Source: Melastoma dodecandrum (lineage: Eukaryota; Streptophyta; Magnoliopsida; Myrtales; Melastomataceae). From it: DNA of 64,000 bases. The stretch covers positions 2,232,001-2,296,000 of the forward strand of contig JARUPY010000387.1 in NCBI GenBank assembly GCA_029817715.1, read 5' to 3'. Of this stretch, positions 24,031-35,447 are shown in pieces. A model generated the notes under the pieces. It was not told the origin of the DNA. It was given only the letters and a program-made list of their open reading frames with translations, and did no database searches. Position 1 is the first letter of the stretch. Every line of letters begins with the position of its first letter. The position numbers and the translations under genes are program-made.

Positions 24031-25898
24031 TTATTCGTAAAGCCGGGGATCGGACAGTCTCGGCGAAGGGACCGCGACCAGCGGCGTCTTCTTCTTCATG
24101 ACGATCCCAAACAGCTCTGTGAGATCGATCTTCCCGTCCCCCGGCAACTTCCACTCGAACAAGTGCAGCATTGTGGCGAGCGCATACATCACCATCCTCT
24201 CCCCCATCGCCACCCCAGCACAGATCCTCCTCCCCGACCCGAACGGAATGTAACTGAAGTCGTTGCCACTGAAGTCCATGTTTCCGTCCGCGAACCTCTC
24301 GGGGTCGAACACATCGGGTTTGCCCCAGACCTTCGGGTCCCGGTGGATCATCCACACGTTGACGAAGACCCGAGATCCCTTGGGGACGGTATAGCCCTCG
24401 ACTGTGCACGTCTCGCTGGGGCAGTGGGGGACCATGAGCGGCAAGGGAGGGTGCAGCCGGAGAAACTCCTTCAGGACGGCTTGTAGGTAAGGCAGGCAGT
24501 GGATGTGGGATTCCTCGACGATCCTGTCCTTGCCTATGACTCTGTCCAGTTCGTCTCGGATCTTCGCTACCACTGCCGGTTTGTTCAGGATTTCGGCCAT
24601 CGCGAACTCCACCGTGTTGGACGTCGTATCGGTTCCGCCAACAACCATGTCCTGTCAGCAAAACACTAATTTAATCACGCCTGTCGAGTCCTCATTGGTA
24701 TCGCCATCTACATCACAATTACTCGCACTTTGTATCAATTCATCAAGGAATTTATTCACTAGTTGACTTTTTTCGATCAATCGCCCGAATGATCTTGATA
24801 AAGTAGATCTGAACATACCTAAGTACTTTCTCCAGAAATGTATATACGAAATCCGATCAGTTTAAAGGTAAATGCCGGCAGTCCGATTGTGCAGCACGAG
24901 TTCGTCGTGAGGGACAATCAAGGCAGCCGACATCGAAAGAGAAGGTGATGGCATACCATGAGGAGAGCCTTGATATGAACCATTTCTAATGGCGTCTTCG
25001 AGTCCTCCTCCTCCTTGAGCTTCAACAGGAACTGCAAGAAATCCTTGTTGCCGCTGCCTGCACCGCCCGACTTATCCATCTCTAGCCTCTGCTCGATCAC
25101 CCTCTCGAATATCGTATCTAACCTCTCCACCAAGACCTTCATTTTTTTCTCCACGCCTTGTAAGTCAAACCTCCTCAATGCCGGGAAGAAGTCCGAGATG
25201 TTTGCCAGTCCCAGCAACGCCGTCATCTCCCCGACGACCTGCCTAAACTCTGCCCCGATCCTCTCCCTCTCCTCTCCCTTCACGGTCTCCCCCCACATCA
25301 TGCTCGTAATCACATTCAGCACCGTCAGGAACATCTGCTCCCCTACGTTGACCTCCGACCCCGACTTCCTGTAAAAATACCCCACCATCTTCCTCATCTG
25401 GCTCTGACGAAGCTCATACACCGAGTCCAGCGTGTTGTTGCTCAGCATCTTGAGCACGCAGACCTTCCGAAGGTTCCGCCACTCGGGGCCATATGGCGTC
25501 CACACAATGTCACGTCCCCCGTAGGTGGCGCATCTCGCGGCGACAGGGACGTCCCGGTTGGCGAAGATCACGTCATTGTCCTTGAGGACAGCTCGGGCAG
25601 CAGACGGGGAGGAGATGACGACGCAGAGGGTGCTGCCAAGCTGGAGCTTGCAAACAGGGCCATGGATGGCGGAGAGGGAGGCGAAGTAGGTGTGGAGCTC
25701 GGGATCAAGGGAGTGGAGGTTGCCGACGAGGGGGAGGGTGCGGGGACCGGGTGGAAGGGGAGGGGACCTCGACCTCGAGTTCGAGTTCGAGGAGGGTCGG
25801 AGGAAGAAGCTCCATAAGAGGTAGGTGAGAAAGAGGATGAGGGGCAGTAGGAAGAAGGGTTGGAGGACAAGGGACTCTACTTGGGAAGCTAAAGACAT
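24031..25898 (-). CDS. Cytochrome P450, CYP706 family (two exons, 520 aa)
   Basis: A membrane-bound P450 monooxygenase of the endoplasmic reticulum; CYP706 enzymes act in specialised metabolism (terpenoid, aldoxime and phenolic substrates are known in the family), but the substrate here cannot be inferred. Exon 1 is 24957-25898 and exon 2 is 24031-24651, joined by a phase-0 intron of 305 bp just before DMVVGGTDTTSNT, a typical position for this clan. Visible features are an N-terminal anchor (LQPFFLLPLILFLTYLLWSFF), the proline hinge PPLPPGPRTLP, the I-helix (GGTDTTSNT), ExxR in KEFLR, the PERF motif FDPERF, and the heme loop FGSGRRICAG with Cys at about residue 458. All are intact. It is closely related to the gene at 32330-33952 and lies on the same strand, so the two arose by tandem duplication. 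Confidence 0.93.
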
Positions 25899-26689
25899 CT
25901 CCCTTTCTGCTTCTTAGTTTAGAGAAACTGACTTGCCACAATGGGGGAGGGGAATATATTTGGGGGGGGGGGGGGGAGGAAATTGAGGCGGTGGGCTTTT
26001 GAGGTTAGAGAGTGTGGACAAGAATGGGATAACCCCGACCTTTGGGATGAGTAGATTCCATCCACTCCCTATTCTTGTCACTTCTCTCTCAGCCGATGAC
26101 GTCTCAACGACAACTGCTACTTAAAAGATATTTTACGCATTTCATCCTTGGTAGGCTTCACTTCAACTAGGAGGTTCCGCTACCAATTTCTCATGCCACG
26201 GCCCCATCACTTGCTCTTCCATGGTTAGTCGTGGTATTTTTTCGATATATGTACTAAATTTCATGTACCATGTACGAATCATAAAATTACAAAAAGTAGG
26301 AAACACTTTGAAATGTGCGGAAAACTCAACCAAAGATTACGAAATCCATTCCTATGAAATAACGACAGAACTCATTTATACGTTAAGAAACGAAATATAC
26401 AAAACCGCCCCTTCAAAAGTACGAAACTCATTCTACTTTCCAAAGTGATGTCATGTAAAGTATAAATTATTTCGTAATATTCGAAACGACTCGTATAAAA
26501 TTATGAAGCTCATTCTTATTGTATTACAAATAGACCTCATAAAATTACGAAGCCCATTCGTACATCCAGAAAAAATGCGTACAAATTAACGATGCTCTTA
26601 CGTTACAAAATGGTTTCGTAAAAAGAGTGTCACAGTTTACGAACCGCGGAAGGTTAGGTGCCTGATTTTAGTCCCTGTCGAAAGTGAAG
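25899..26689. other. CYP706 upstream region with G-run and degenerate repeats
   Basis: A run of about 15 G lies at 25962-25976, just upstream of the CYP706 gene (a C-run on its strand). From about 26320 to 26600 a degenerate motif like AAATTACGAA(A/G)CTCATTC recurs at irregular spacing. No gene is recognised. Confidence 0.45.
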
Positions 26690-26911
26690 GGGATGGCATA
26701 CCATGAGGAGAGGAGAGCCATGATTTGAACTGTGTCGGAGAGTGATGAGGAAGATGACGGGGTACTTCAACAGGAAATCGGGATCCGAGGTCAATGTGTG
26801 GGGGATCAGAAGTTCCTTATGGCGATGAACGTGATAACGAGCATGATGTGGGGCGACACTGTGAAGGGACAGGGAGAGGAAAGAGAGAAAGGCAGGGCTG
26901 AGTTTAGGAAA
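26690..26911 (+). pseudogene. Rearranged CYP706 fragment
   Basis: From about 26735 to 26905 the plus strand encodes a piece matching CYP706 exon 1: MRKMTGYFNRKSGSEVNV, then FLMAMNVITSMMWGDTVKG and EEREKGRAEFR, against MRKMVGYFYRKSGSEVNV and VLNVITSMMWGETVKG in the intact genes. A frame change occurs in the middle. Just to its left (26693-26735) the bases GATGGCATACCATGAGGAG match the exon 1/intron border of the intact CYP706 genes but in the opposite orientation. The two parts are thus inverted relative to each other. A Copia LTR begins immediately to the right. Confidence 0.75.
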
Positions 26912-27137
26912 TGTCGGACAGCAACCCAGAGAGGCAGTCCAGAGACGAAGCCCAGGAAGAAATTACCAAGCCCAGCTGAATGACAAAACAGAAGAAAATG
27001 GCATAAAGGTTGAATAAATTAATATTATGTGGAGTAAAACCACAATCCATTATGCACCTCAGTTGCTGTTATATATGGTACTGATGTACTGGAATGAGTG
27101 CGGGGAAAAATATAACAGAAAAAGATATTTTCCCTCA
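26912..27137 (+). repeat. Left LTR copy of the Copia element, internally deleted
   Basis: It matches the right copy from 31641 on (ACAGCAACCCAGAGAGGCAG) and also shares the opening TGTCGG, but about 110 bp present in the right copy (31532-31640) are absent. A deletion between short GG repeats explains this. Confidence 0.7.
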
Positions 27138-27966
27138 ACCACAAATCCAGATTCCCTCTGGTATTTTTTTGTCTTTAGTTAAACTGGATGACGGCAATTA
27201 CTTATTATGGAAGGGTCAGATACTCGCAGTAATTACTGCAGCAGGTTTTGATTACTATATATATGGATCGACCTCTCTCCTGCCCAATATTTGGATGGTG
27301 AGCATCTTGTGAGAAATCCTAACTATGGAATATGGCAAAGGACGGATAAAGCAGTCATGAGTTTGTTGTTTTCGTCTCTGACCTCTAAGCCTTTGAGCAT
27401 GGTAATGGGTTGCAAGAACTCTTATGAAGTCTGGGAGGCACTGCGAGGCAGATACGAGTCGACCTCACCTTCAAGAGTGATTAATCTTAAGATGCAGATG
27501 CAACAGTTAAAAAAGGAGGGAAGAACTACGCAGCAATACTTAAATTCTCTGAAAACGTTGTCCAATCAACTATCTGCAGTTGGTGAACCAGTTAGTAACA
27601 GAGATTACTTGTGGTATATGTTGGAAGGTCTCCCGACGGAGTACGACGCTATTGTCATGGCTATATACAGTCGATCTGATTAGCCCACCGTGGAGGAAGT
27701 ACAAAACCTGTTGCTGAACTTTGATCCGCGAATGGAACGGAGACAGGTAGTAGACTGCGCAATTCCTCAGGTTCATCTCTCTCCCTTAACTTCTCTGGAT
27801 TCTGGTGTTGCGAAGCCTCAATTACCTACCTCTTCCCGACCTACATTTCGACCACAAGCCAAACACCACTGGACACCACCACGTCCTATGATGGATCAGT
27901 CCAGTCTTCTTAGTAGACCACCTATTCAGCCTTCATTCTCAAGACCGTTCTTCAAGCCAAAACCAT
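27094..27966 (+). pseudogene. Copia gag (broken)
   Basis: The protein begins MSAGKNITEKDIF and contains the Copia gag sequence SLVKLDDGNYLLWKGQILAVI, then after a frame change NPNYGIWQRTDKAVMSLLFSSL and NLKMQMQQLKKEGRTTQQYLNSLK (UBN2/retrotran-gag type). A stop at 27681 and a second at 27966 interrupt it. No zinc knuckle was found in the expected place, although CQICFKVGHTAVSC-like sequence can be read around 27968-28008 out of frame with the preceding block. Confidence 0.8.
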
Positions 27967-28001
27967 GATGCCAAATTTGTTTCAAGGTTGGTCATACTGC
28001 T

Positions 28002-29438
28002 GTGAGTTGTTATCATCGACTGAACTCTTCTTATCAGTCGTCTTTCAATTCCACTTCAGCATATACACCACCACCAGTTTCACAGGCCCTAAACTTTCCA
28101 CCCCAGACACACTTTACCAACTCATATCTCCATCGGCCTCCTTCTTTTCTGAACACACATCACCAATCAGTTCATCAGATTGATCCTACAGCTGATGAGT
28201 GGCTCATTGACTATGGAGCAACTCATCACGTTACACCCAATACCTCTGGCCTATCTAACCTCTCCCCCTATCAAGGTACTTCCTTTGTCACTATTGGAAA
28301 TGGCATTCAGTTGGGCATTCGTCATATTGGTGATCGTTCCTTGTCCACTAGGTCAGGTGTAATATAATTGACTCGCATTCTTCATACACCACATCTTTCT
28401 CAAAATCTTATTAGCGTTTCTAAGCTTTGTCAAGATAATAACGCAGTTGTTGAGTTTCATTCTAATGCCTTTTTTGTTAAGGACAAGACCACAAACCATA
28501 TCCTTCTCAAGGGACAGATGCATCGGGGGCTTTACAAACGTCAACCCCAAGTTCCACCAGCTAACTCCATCTTCTCTATCAGTCATGCTCCATTCCTTCC
28601 TCAGCTTCCAATACACTCTCTCAAGGCAGACACTAAAACTGATAGAGCTACTACATACTTTACTGCAACTTCTACTGACAAAACCAAATGGCATCAGTGA
28701 TTAGGCCATCCCAGCACTGTTATCTTATCTAAAGTACTTGGTGAATGTACTGAGTCGTCGACCCCAGGAACTTTATCGTTTTGTCAAACCTGTGCTTTAA
28801 GTAAACATCATCAGTTGCCTTTTTCGTTATCTTCTTCTCATGCCACAACACCTTTTCAATTGGTCCATACAGACCTTTGGGGACCATCTCCTGTACAATC
28901 AATCACTGGGGATCGCTACTTTATGCTAATAATTGATGATGCCACTAGATTTTCCTGGATTTACTTTCTTCGTGACAAATCTCAGGCTTTACGTGCTTTT
29001 GTTCAGTTTTATGCCATGGTTCAAAATCAATTCAAGTATACTATCACTACAGTTCGGTCTGATTGGGGTGGCGAATTCCGTTCACTCCACTCATATCTCA
29101 TCAAACACGGTATATCTCACCAACTTGCATGTCCTTATACACCTCAACAAAACGGTAGGGTGGAAAGAAAGAATCGGCTTGTTGTTAAGGTTGGACTAGC
29201 TCTCTTAACTCATGGAGGAATTCCTCTGAGATACTGGGTATATGATTTTAATACAGCTGTTGATTTGATTAACATTTTACCATCCAGAATTCTCCAGTTC
29301 AAAAATCCAACTTATCTTCTTACCAAATCCAATCCAGATTATCACCTTCTTAGAGTATTTGGTTGTCTGTGCTTTCCTTTATTACGCCCATACAATGCTC
29401 ATAAATTAGAGCCTCGTTCTGCCCCTTGTATTTTGTAA
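28002..29438 (+). pseudogene. Copia protease and integrase (broken)
   Basis: The block 28002-28367 carries a protease-like motif DEWLIDYGATHHVT, where tyrosine replaces the usual serine or threonine of D(S/T)GA. The GAG-pre-integrase zone follows. The block 28815-29438 is the integrase core: HTDLWGPSP, then DDATRFSWIYFLRDKSQ, then RSDWGGEFRS and YTPQQNGRVERKNR, supplying the D, D and E residues. It ends at a TAA near 29438. Stops at 28366 and 28698 separate the blocks. Confidence 0.85.
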
Positions 29439-29566
29439 GGACGCAGCAACTCTCACAAGGGTTATATCTGTTCTGATTTGTCTCTGGAAAAATCTACGTT
29501 TCCAGAGATGTCCTTTTTGATGAAAATAAGTTTCCTTTTAAGACATCCAATGTATCTAGACCAGTC

Positions 29567-31280
29567 TTGTCTTCTAGTACTCCCTGTCTTCCAGTAGTTC
29601 TACATCCTCTACCTTGTTCTGTTATCTCACATCAGCCTCCTCCTTCCTTACCACTTTCTAATACATCTCCTTGTGATACTCCTACAGTACCTATATCGTC
29701 CTCTTCTACACCTGACTCCTCTGCAGGGTCTATCTCCAGAACAGATCATTTGCCTGTACAGCCATCACAGACAGAGGGGTACCATTCTACAACTATCACA
29801 GCACCTGAGAATATCCATCCCATGATAACACGATCAAAAGCGGGTATTTTTAAGCCAAAAGCCTTCTCTGCTACTATCATGCCCTCTTTGTCTATCCTTC
29901 CTACAGAACCTAAGTCCATTACTGAGGCCCTCACAACACCTGTATGGAATTCTGCTATGAGAGCTGATTTTGAGGCGTTGTTGCGGAATAATACCTGGAT
30001 TCCAGTTCCTGCAGGTCAGAGTCATAAGGTGATTGGGTGTAAGTGGGTGTTTAAAGTAAAATTGAAGGCTGATGGCTCACTTGAACGGTGTAAGGCCAGG
30101 CTGGTTGCAAAGGGGTTCCATCAAACACCAGGTCTGGATTATGCTGAAACCTTTAGTCCAGTCGTTAAACATCAGACTATTCGAGCGATTTTGAGCCTGG
30201 TTGTGACTTATGGTTGGCCATTGAAGCAATTGGATGTGCATAATGTCTTCCTCAATGGAGATTTGTTAGAAACGGTCTATATGCACCAACCCCCAGGTTT
30301 CGAAGATTCTGTCTATCCAACACATGTATGCCTTCTGAAGAAAGTACTATACGGTCTCAAGCAGAGCCCGAGGGCATGGTACATGAAGTTGAGTGGCTAC
30401 TTAGGACAGTGGGGCTTTGTGAACTCAAAAGTTGATGCATCTTTGTTTTATCGTCATACTGGTGCTGGACTCATAATTCTGTTAGTTTACGTTGACGATA
30501 TCATTGTTACAGGATCTGAAATGGAGGGTATTGCAGATCTTTTACCAAAGCTGCATATGCATTCTCTCTGAAAGACCTTGGGGATCTGTCGTTTTTCCTT
30601 GGTTTTCAAGTAACACAACCGACTGGTGGTCTTTATCTCAGTTAAGAAAAGTATATTCTGGACTTACTGGAGAGAGCGGGTCTAAGTGATTGTAAGTCAG
30701 TTCCAACCCCAATGATGACTGTCGGGATGTTATCAAAGTATGAGGTGATGAGTTGAAAGACCCATCTGTATACCGTAGCTTGGTGGGTGCGCTACAGTAT
30801 TTCACTAATACACGTCCAGACATTTGTTATGCAGTGAATAAGGTTTGTCAATTCCTGCAGCACCCCTCCACAGTTCACTTTCAAGCTGTGAAGAGAATTG
30901 TACGATATTTAAAAGGAACTCTGCATCATGGTTTACATATTACAGCTGGAAGTACACCGGATATTGTTTGTTTCACTGATGCTGACTGGGTTGGATGTCT
31001 TGATGATGGGAAGAGTACTGGAGGTTATTGTGTTTTTCTGGGATCCAATCTGATCTCCTGGGCATCCCATACACAACGAGTCGTGTCACGCTCCAGTACT
31101 GAAGCGGAGTACAGAGCACTTGCTGACGGTGTTGCTGAGGTATTGTGGTTACAAGGACTGTTAAGCAAATTGCATGTGCAACAGCAAACAAGAACTCCCC
31201 ACTCCACTCCAATTTTATATTGCGACAAATTTGAGCACTATCCAGCTAGCTGCAAATCCAGTCATTCATGCTCGGACTAA
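29567..31280 (+). pseudogene. Copia reverse transcriptase and RNase H (broken)
   Basis: The open block 29567-30571 contains the Copia reverse transcriptase: WKFKVK-type entry, KARLVAKGFHQTPGLDYAETFSPV, LYGLKQSPRAWY and the catalytic YVDDIIVTG. The block 30753-31280 continues with NTRPDICYAVNKVCQFLQHP and the RNase H segment (CFTDADWVGCLDDGKSTGGYCVFLG, SRSSTEAEYRALADG). A further block to 31740 (HVEIDFHFVREKVMNGQ, DMLTKVIS) is the C-terminal end. Several frame changes prevent a continuous product. Confidence 0.88.
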
Positions 31281-31525
31281 ACATGTGGAAATTGATTTTC
31301 ACTTTGTGAGGGAAAAAGTGATGAACGGACAGTTAAAGTTACTACATGTTGGCTCCGAGGATCAATTAGCTGATATGCTTACTAAAGTGATATCTGTTCA
31401 GAGGTTCCTTAATGCACGAAGCAAGCTCACAGTATCAAAGAAACCTGTTTTGGGAAGCAAACAGGGAGTGGAAGATGCAGTACAGATCAAGGAGGTAGGA
31501 CCAGAATGTCCAGATTGCGGGGAAG

Positions 31526-31870
31526 TGTCGGGATGTTCTGGTTCTGTTTTATATTGCTTGGAAAATAAACAAGAAGTGAAAAAAAAAACTGGAGTAATAG
31601 GATCTCTGGGATGGAATAGTCCAAGTTACGGGAAAGTATTGGACAGCAACCCAGAGAGGCAGTCCAGAGACGAAACCCAGGAAGAAATTATCAAAGCCCA
31701 GCTGAATGACAAAACAGAAGAAAATGACATAAAGGTGTAATAAATTAATATTATGTGGATCTAGGAGTAAAACCACAATCCGTTATGCACCTCAGTTGCT
31801 GTTATATATGATACTGATGTACTGAAATGAGTGCGGGGAATAATATAGCAGAAAAAGATATTTTCCCTCA
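31526..31870 (+). repeat. Right LTR of the Copia element
   Basis: Starts TGTCGGGATGTTCTGG and ends TTTTCCCTCA. Its last part, including ATGAGTGCGGGG, also occurs at the gag start (27094), so the repeat unit includes the first codons of gag as found in the left copy. Confidence 0.7.
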
Positions 31871-32329
31871 ACTTTCTTCTTCTTCTTCAGCAAAGATTTC
31901 TTACATTCCCTATTGAAGCTCAAGGGTCGACTCCAAGGCGTAGACGCCATTGAGCATGTTAGGCTCTCTCATCATCATCGTAAGCCTGCTAAAATCTTTT
32001 ATCCAGTTACTTAACAGCGGGTATAAATGTAGTTTATATAATTCCAATAGTTCATCACAGTTTTACTTTCCGAGCTGGAACCTCAAAAACATTCGAGCTT
32101 GCGATTGCCGAAATCCTCAAGAATCATACCATTCATCTTAACTAAGATTCAAGATAAACTGGACAGATTCCTTCATTGGCAAGGGCAACGTTTTAGAGGA
32201 GTCGCACGTCCACAGCCCCACCCTACTATTCCATTCATTCGGATAAAATATTTATAACTATTATATCCGTAAAGCCTGGAATCGGACAGTACATATTCCT
32301 TCGTATAGAAGATATTTATAACATGGTTT
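31871..32329. other. Spacer with duplicated CYP706 3' end
   Basis: No gene. At 32262-32290 the minus strand encodes LSDSRLYG, a second copy of the CYP706 C-terminal residues LSNPRLYG that lie at 32330-32355. A CYP706 tail was thus duplicated just downstream of the gene, or belongs to a lost neighbour. Confidence 0.55.
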
Positions 32330-33952
32330 TTATCCGTAAAGACGGGGATTGGACAGTCTCGGCAAAGGGACTGCAATCAGCGGAGTCTTCTTCTTCACGA
32401 CAATCCAGAACTGCTCCGTGAGATCGATCTTCCCGTCCCCAGGCGACTTCCACTCGAACAAGTGCAGCATCGTGGCGAGCGCGTACATCACCATCCTCTC
32501 CGCCATCACCACCCCCGCACATATCCTCCTCCCCGACCCGAACGGCAAGAAACTGAAGTCGTGGCCATTGAAATCCATCTTCCCGTCAGCGAACCTCTCC
32601 GGGTCGAACACGTCCGGTTTGTCCCAGACCTTTGGGTCGTGGTGGATCGCCCACACGTTGATGAAGACCCGAGATCCCTTGGGGATGGTATAGCCCTCCA
32701 CTGTGCATGTCTCGCTGGGGCAGTGGGGGACCAGGAGCGGCAATGGGGGGTGCCGACGGAAAGACTCCTTCACGACGGCTCGTAGGTAAGGCATGCAGTG
32801 GATGTGGGATTCCTCGACGACGCTGTCCTTGCCAATGACTCCGTCCAGTTCTTCTTGGATCTTTGCTACCACTGCCGGATTGTTCAGGATTTCGGCCATC
32901 GCGAACTCCACCGTGTTGGACGTCGTATCGGTTCCGCCAACAAACATGTCCTGTCAGCCAAACACTTATTTAATCAAGGTGGCCGACAATCAGGGAGAAC
33001 GACATCGAAAGAGAAGGTGAGAGCATACCATGAGGATAGCCTTGATATGAACCATTTCTAATGGCGTCTTTGAGTCCTCCTCGTCCTTGACCTTCAACAG
33101 GAACTGCAAGAAATCCTTGCTCCCACCAGCCTTATCCATCTTTAACTTCTGCTCGATCATCCTCTCGAATATTGCATCGAACCTCTCCACCAACGCCTTC
33201 ATTTTTTTCTCCACGCCTTGTAAGTCGAACCACCTCAATGCTGGGAAGAAGTCGGAGACGTTCGGCAACCCCAACAACACCATCATCTCCCCAACGACCT
33301 GCCTACACTCCGCCCCGATCCTCTCCCTCTCCTCTCCCTTCACAGTCTCCCCCCACATCATGCTCGTAATCACGTTCAGCGCCGTCAGGAACACCTGCTC
33401 CCCTACGTTGACCTCCGACCCCGACTTCCTGTAAAAATACCCCACCATCTTCCTCATCTGGCTCCGACGAAGCTCATACACCGAGTCCAGCGTGTTGTTG
33501 CTCAGCATCTTGTGCACGCAGACCTTCCGAAGGTTCCGCCACTCAGGGCCATATGGCGTCCACAAGACGTCACGTCCCCCGTAGGTGGCGCATCTCCCGG
33601 CGACAGGGACGTCCCGGTTGGCGAAGATCACATCGTTATCCTTGAGGACCGCACGGGCAGCAGAGGGGGAGGAAATGATGACGCAGAGGGTGCTGCCAAG
33701 CTGGAGCTTGCAAACAGGGCCGTGGATGGCCGAGAGGGAGGTGAAGTAGGTGTGGAGCTCAGGATGAAGGGAGTGGAGGTTGCCGATGAGGGGGAGGGTG
33801 CGGGGACCGGGTGGAAGGGGAGGGGACCTCGACCTCGACTTCGAGGAGGGTCGGAGGAAGAAGCTCCATAGGAGGAATGTCAGTAAGAGGATGAGGGGCA
33901 GTAGGAAGAAGGGTTGGAGGACAAGGGACTCTACTTGGGAAGCTGAAGACAT
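32330..33952 (-). CDS. Cytochrome P450, CYP706 family (two exons, 514 aa)
   Basis: A close paralogue of the gene at 24031-25898, predicted to be an ER-anchored monooxygenase. Exon 1 is 33029-33952 and exon 2 is 32330-32950, with a phase-0 intron of only 78 bp at the same place as in the paralogue, whose intron is 305 bp. Visible features: anchor (LQPFFLLPLILLLTFLLWSFF), hinge PPLPPGPRTLP, I-helix GGTDTTSNT, ExxR in KESFR, FDPERF, heme loop FGSGRRICAG with Cys at about residue 452. Most amino-acid differences from the paralogue are conservative. The reading frame is intact, so both copies may be functional. Substrate unknown. Confidence 0.93.
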
Positions 33953-35447
33953 ACTCCTTTCCGCTTCTCAGACCAAGAAACCTGAAATAGCAGTTATTTG
34001 GGTTGTTCGCCATGATGATGGGGAATAAATATACTGACTTTGGGGGGAGGAAATTGAGGTGGTGAGTCAGGACAAGACTGCGGAAGCTGTCGGAATACGT
34101 GGGATGAGAGTATTTCATCAACTCTGCCGGCGCATTCGGCATAAGGCGAGAGAAAGGTGCCATCCCAAATTCGACCTGGATGATTACTTCGAAGAAGGAT
34201 TCAAAATAAGAAATGCCATGGCCCCCAGACAAGAAAAGGACGGACCCACCATTTTGGATCTGAGGGGGAGCCCAGAGTTGATGGGTTGGCTTCTTATCAA
34301 ATTATTCATTTTAGCCAAAAGTTGTCAAGATGCTACGCTAGGCCAAGCAAAGCGACGGTACTCTATCAACGGTGCTGTGCAATAACACTCCAGTTAGACC
34401 CAGCCACCCCAAGTGTGAAAGCTTGCAAGCTTTCCTGCCGGTTCAATCCTGTGAAGCCGCTCCACATGATCAAGCCAAGGACACGACAACACGCCCCATT
34501 TATGGAAGCCTCCTTTTCCCAACGGACGGCAGCCAGCCGCTTGGAGACCATTTTGGCGCCTTCCACACCAACCACCTCCACTACCTGCAGTCGCAACATC
34601 AAAAACGACAGCCCGCTCCTAGATTCATTCGTCGGGACCACCTTCTCCACAACAACAAGAACAACAACCTCTACTTGTCGCACCAGCCGCCGGCACCGGT
34701 ATGATTAGCATGATGACAACAAAAACAGAACAGTAACCTCCTCAGGATGAAACAAAATTCTCTCCCAGACCCCCTCCAAGGCTACCACAAACAGATCCCT
34801 GCAGATTTGTTTCCCCAACAAATTCCCTCGCCAGACAAATCATCACAGCAAGACAGTCTGCCCTCTCCTGCCATTTTCAAACAATCCTCTCCCCCCACGA
34901 AAATGTTGAAAGGTGCAAAGTCTCACGTTGGAAATCTAGGACCTTACAAGCTGGTATATAAGTCTAAGCGGACTACTTCCTTTACATACAATTAGTTTTA
35001 AACTGGAACCAATTAAGTCACCTGTTCTCGAATGAATTAGGCTTTGACTTTATGTTACTAATTCACATTCTGATTCGTTTTACAAACCTAGGAACTTACA
35101 AGCCAGCATCAATTCATATTTGTTCCGGAATGAATTAGGCTTTGACTCTATGCTACTAACTCTCATTTCGTTTCACATTCTGTTGAGTACTGTGAAATCT
35201 CCGATAATTGTTGTTCAAGTTTGACTTCTCCAAAGCACGGTGATAAGTACGACGTTTCGATTATATCGATACGTTCTTACTAGTGAATTTAATTTGAATT
35301 TAACTGTTACTAATACGAAATCCCCTTTTTGAACTGTAATTCTCTTTTTTTTTTTAGTAAAATTACGATCGAGGAATTGAAAACAATGCAATTTGCACCA
35401 AGAATTCACAATCAATGACATTCTTCTCGGGCATTTTGGATGATCGA
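33953..35447. other. Spacer with possible LTR-like sequence and a direct duplication
   Basis: No gene is recognised. GCAAAGTCTCACGTTGGAAA at 34915-34935 followed by TATATAAG (34964-34971) looks like the start of a plant Copia LTR, but no matching partner was found. From about 34938 a block (CTAGGACCTTACAAGC, then TGAATTAGGCTTTGACT and TACTAA) recurs about 150 bp later at 35088-35165, a tandem duplication. Confidence 0.45.

Larger units (their letters stand above)
26912..31870 (+). mobile_element. Defective Ty1/Copia retrotransposon
   Basis: Bounded by direct repeats of an LTR: a shortened left copy (26912 to about 27137) and a longer right copy (31526 to about 31870), both starting TGTCGG and ending TTTTCCCTCA. 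Between them the Copia order can be read on the plus strand: gag, protease, integrase, reverse transcriptase, RNase H. Stops at about 27681, 27966, 28366, 28698, 29438, 30570 and others break it into pieces, so it makes no full polyprotein. The left LTR runs straight into gag without a visible primer-binding site. No target-site duplication is evident. Confidence 0.9.
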
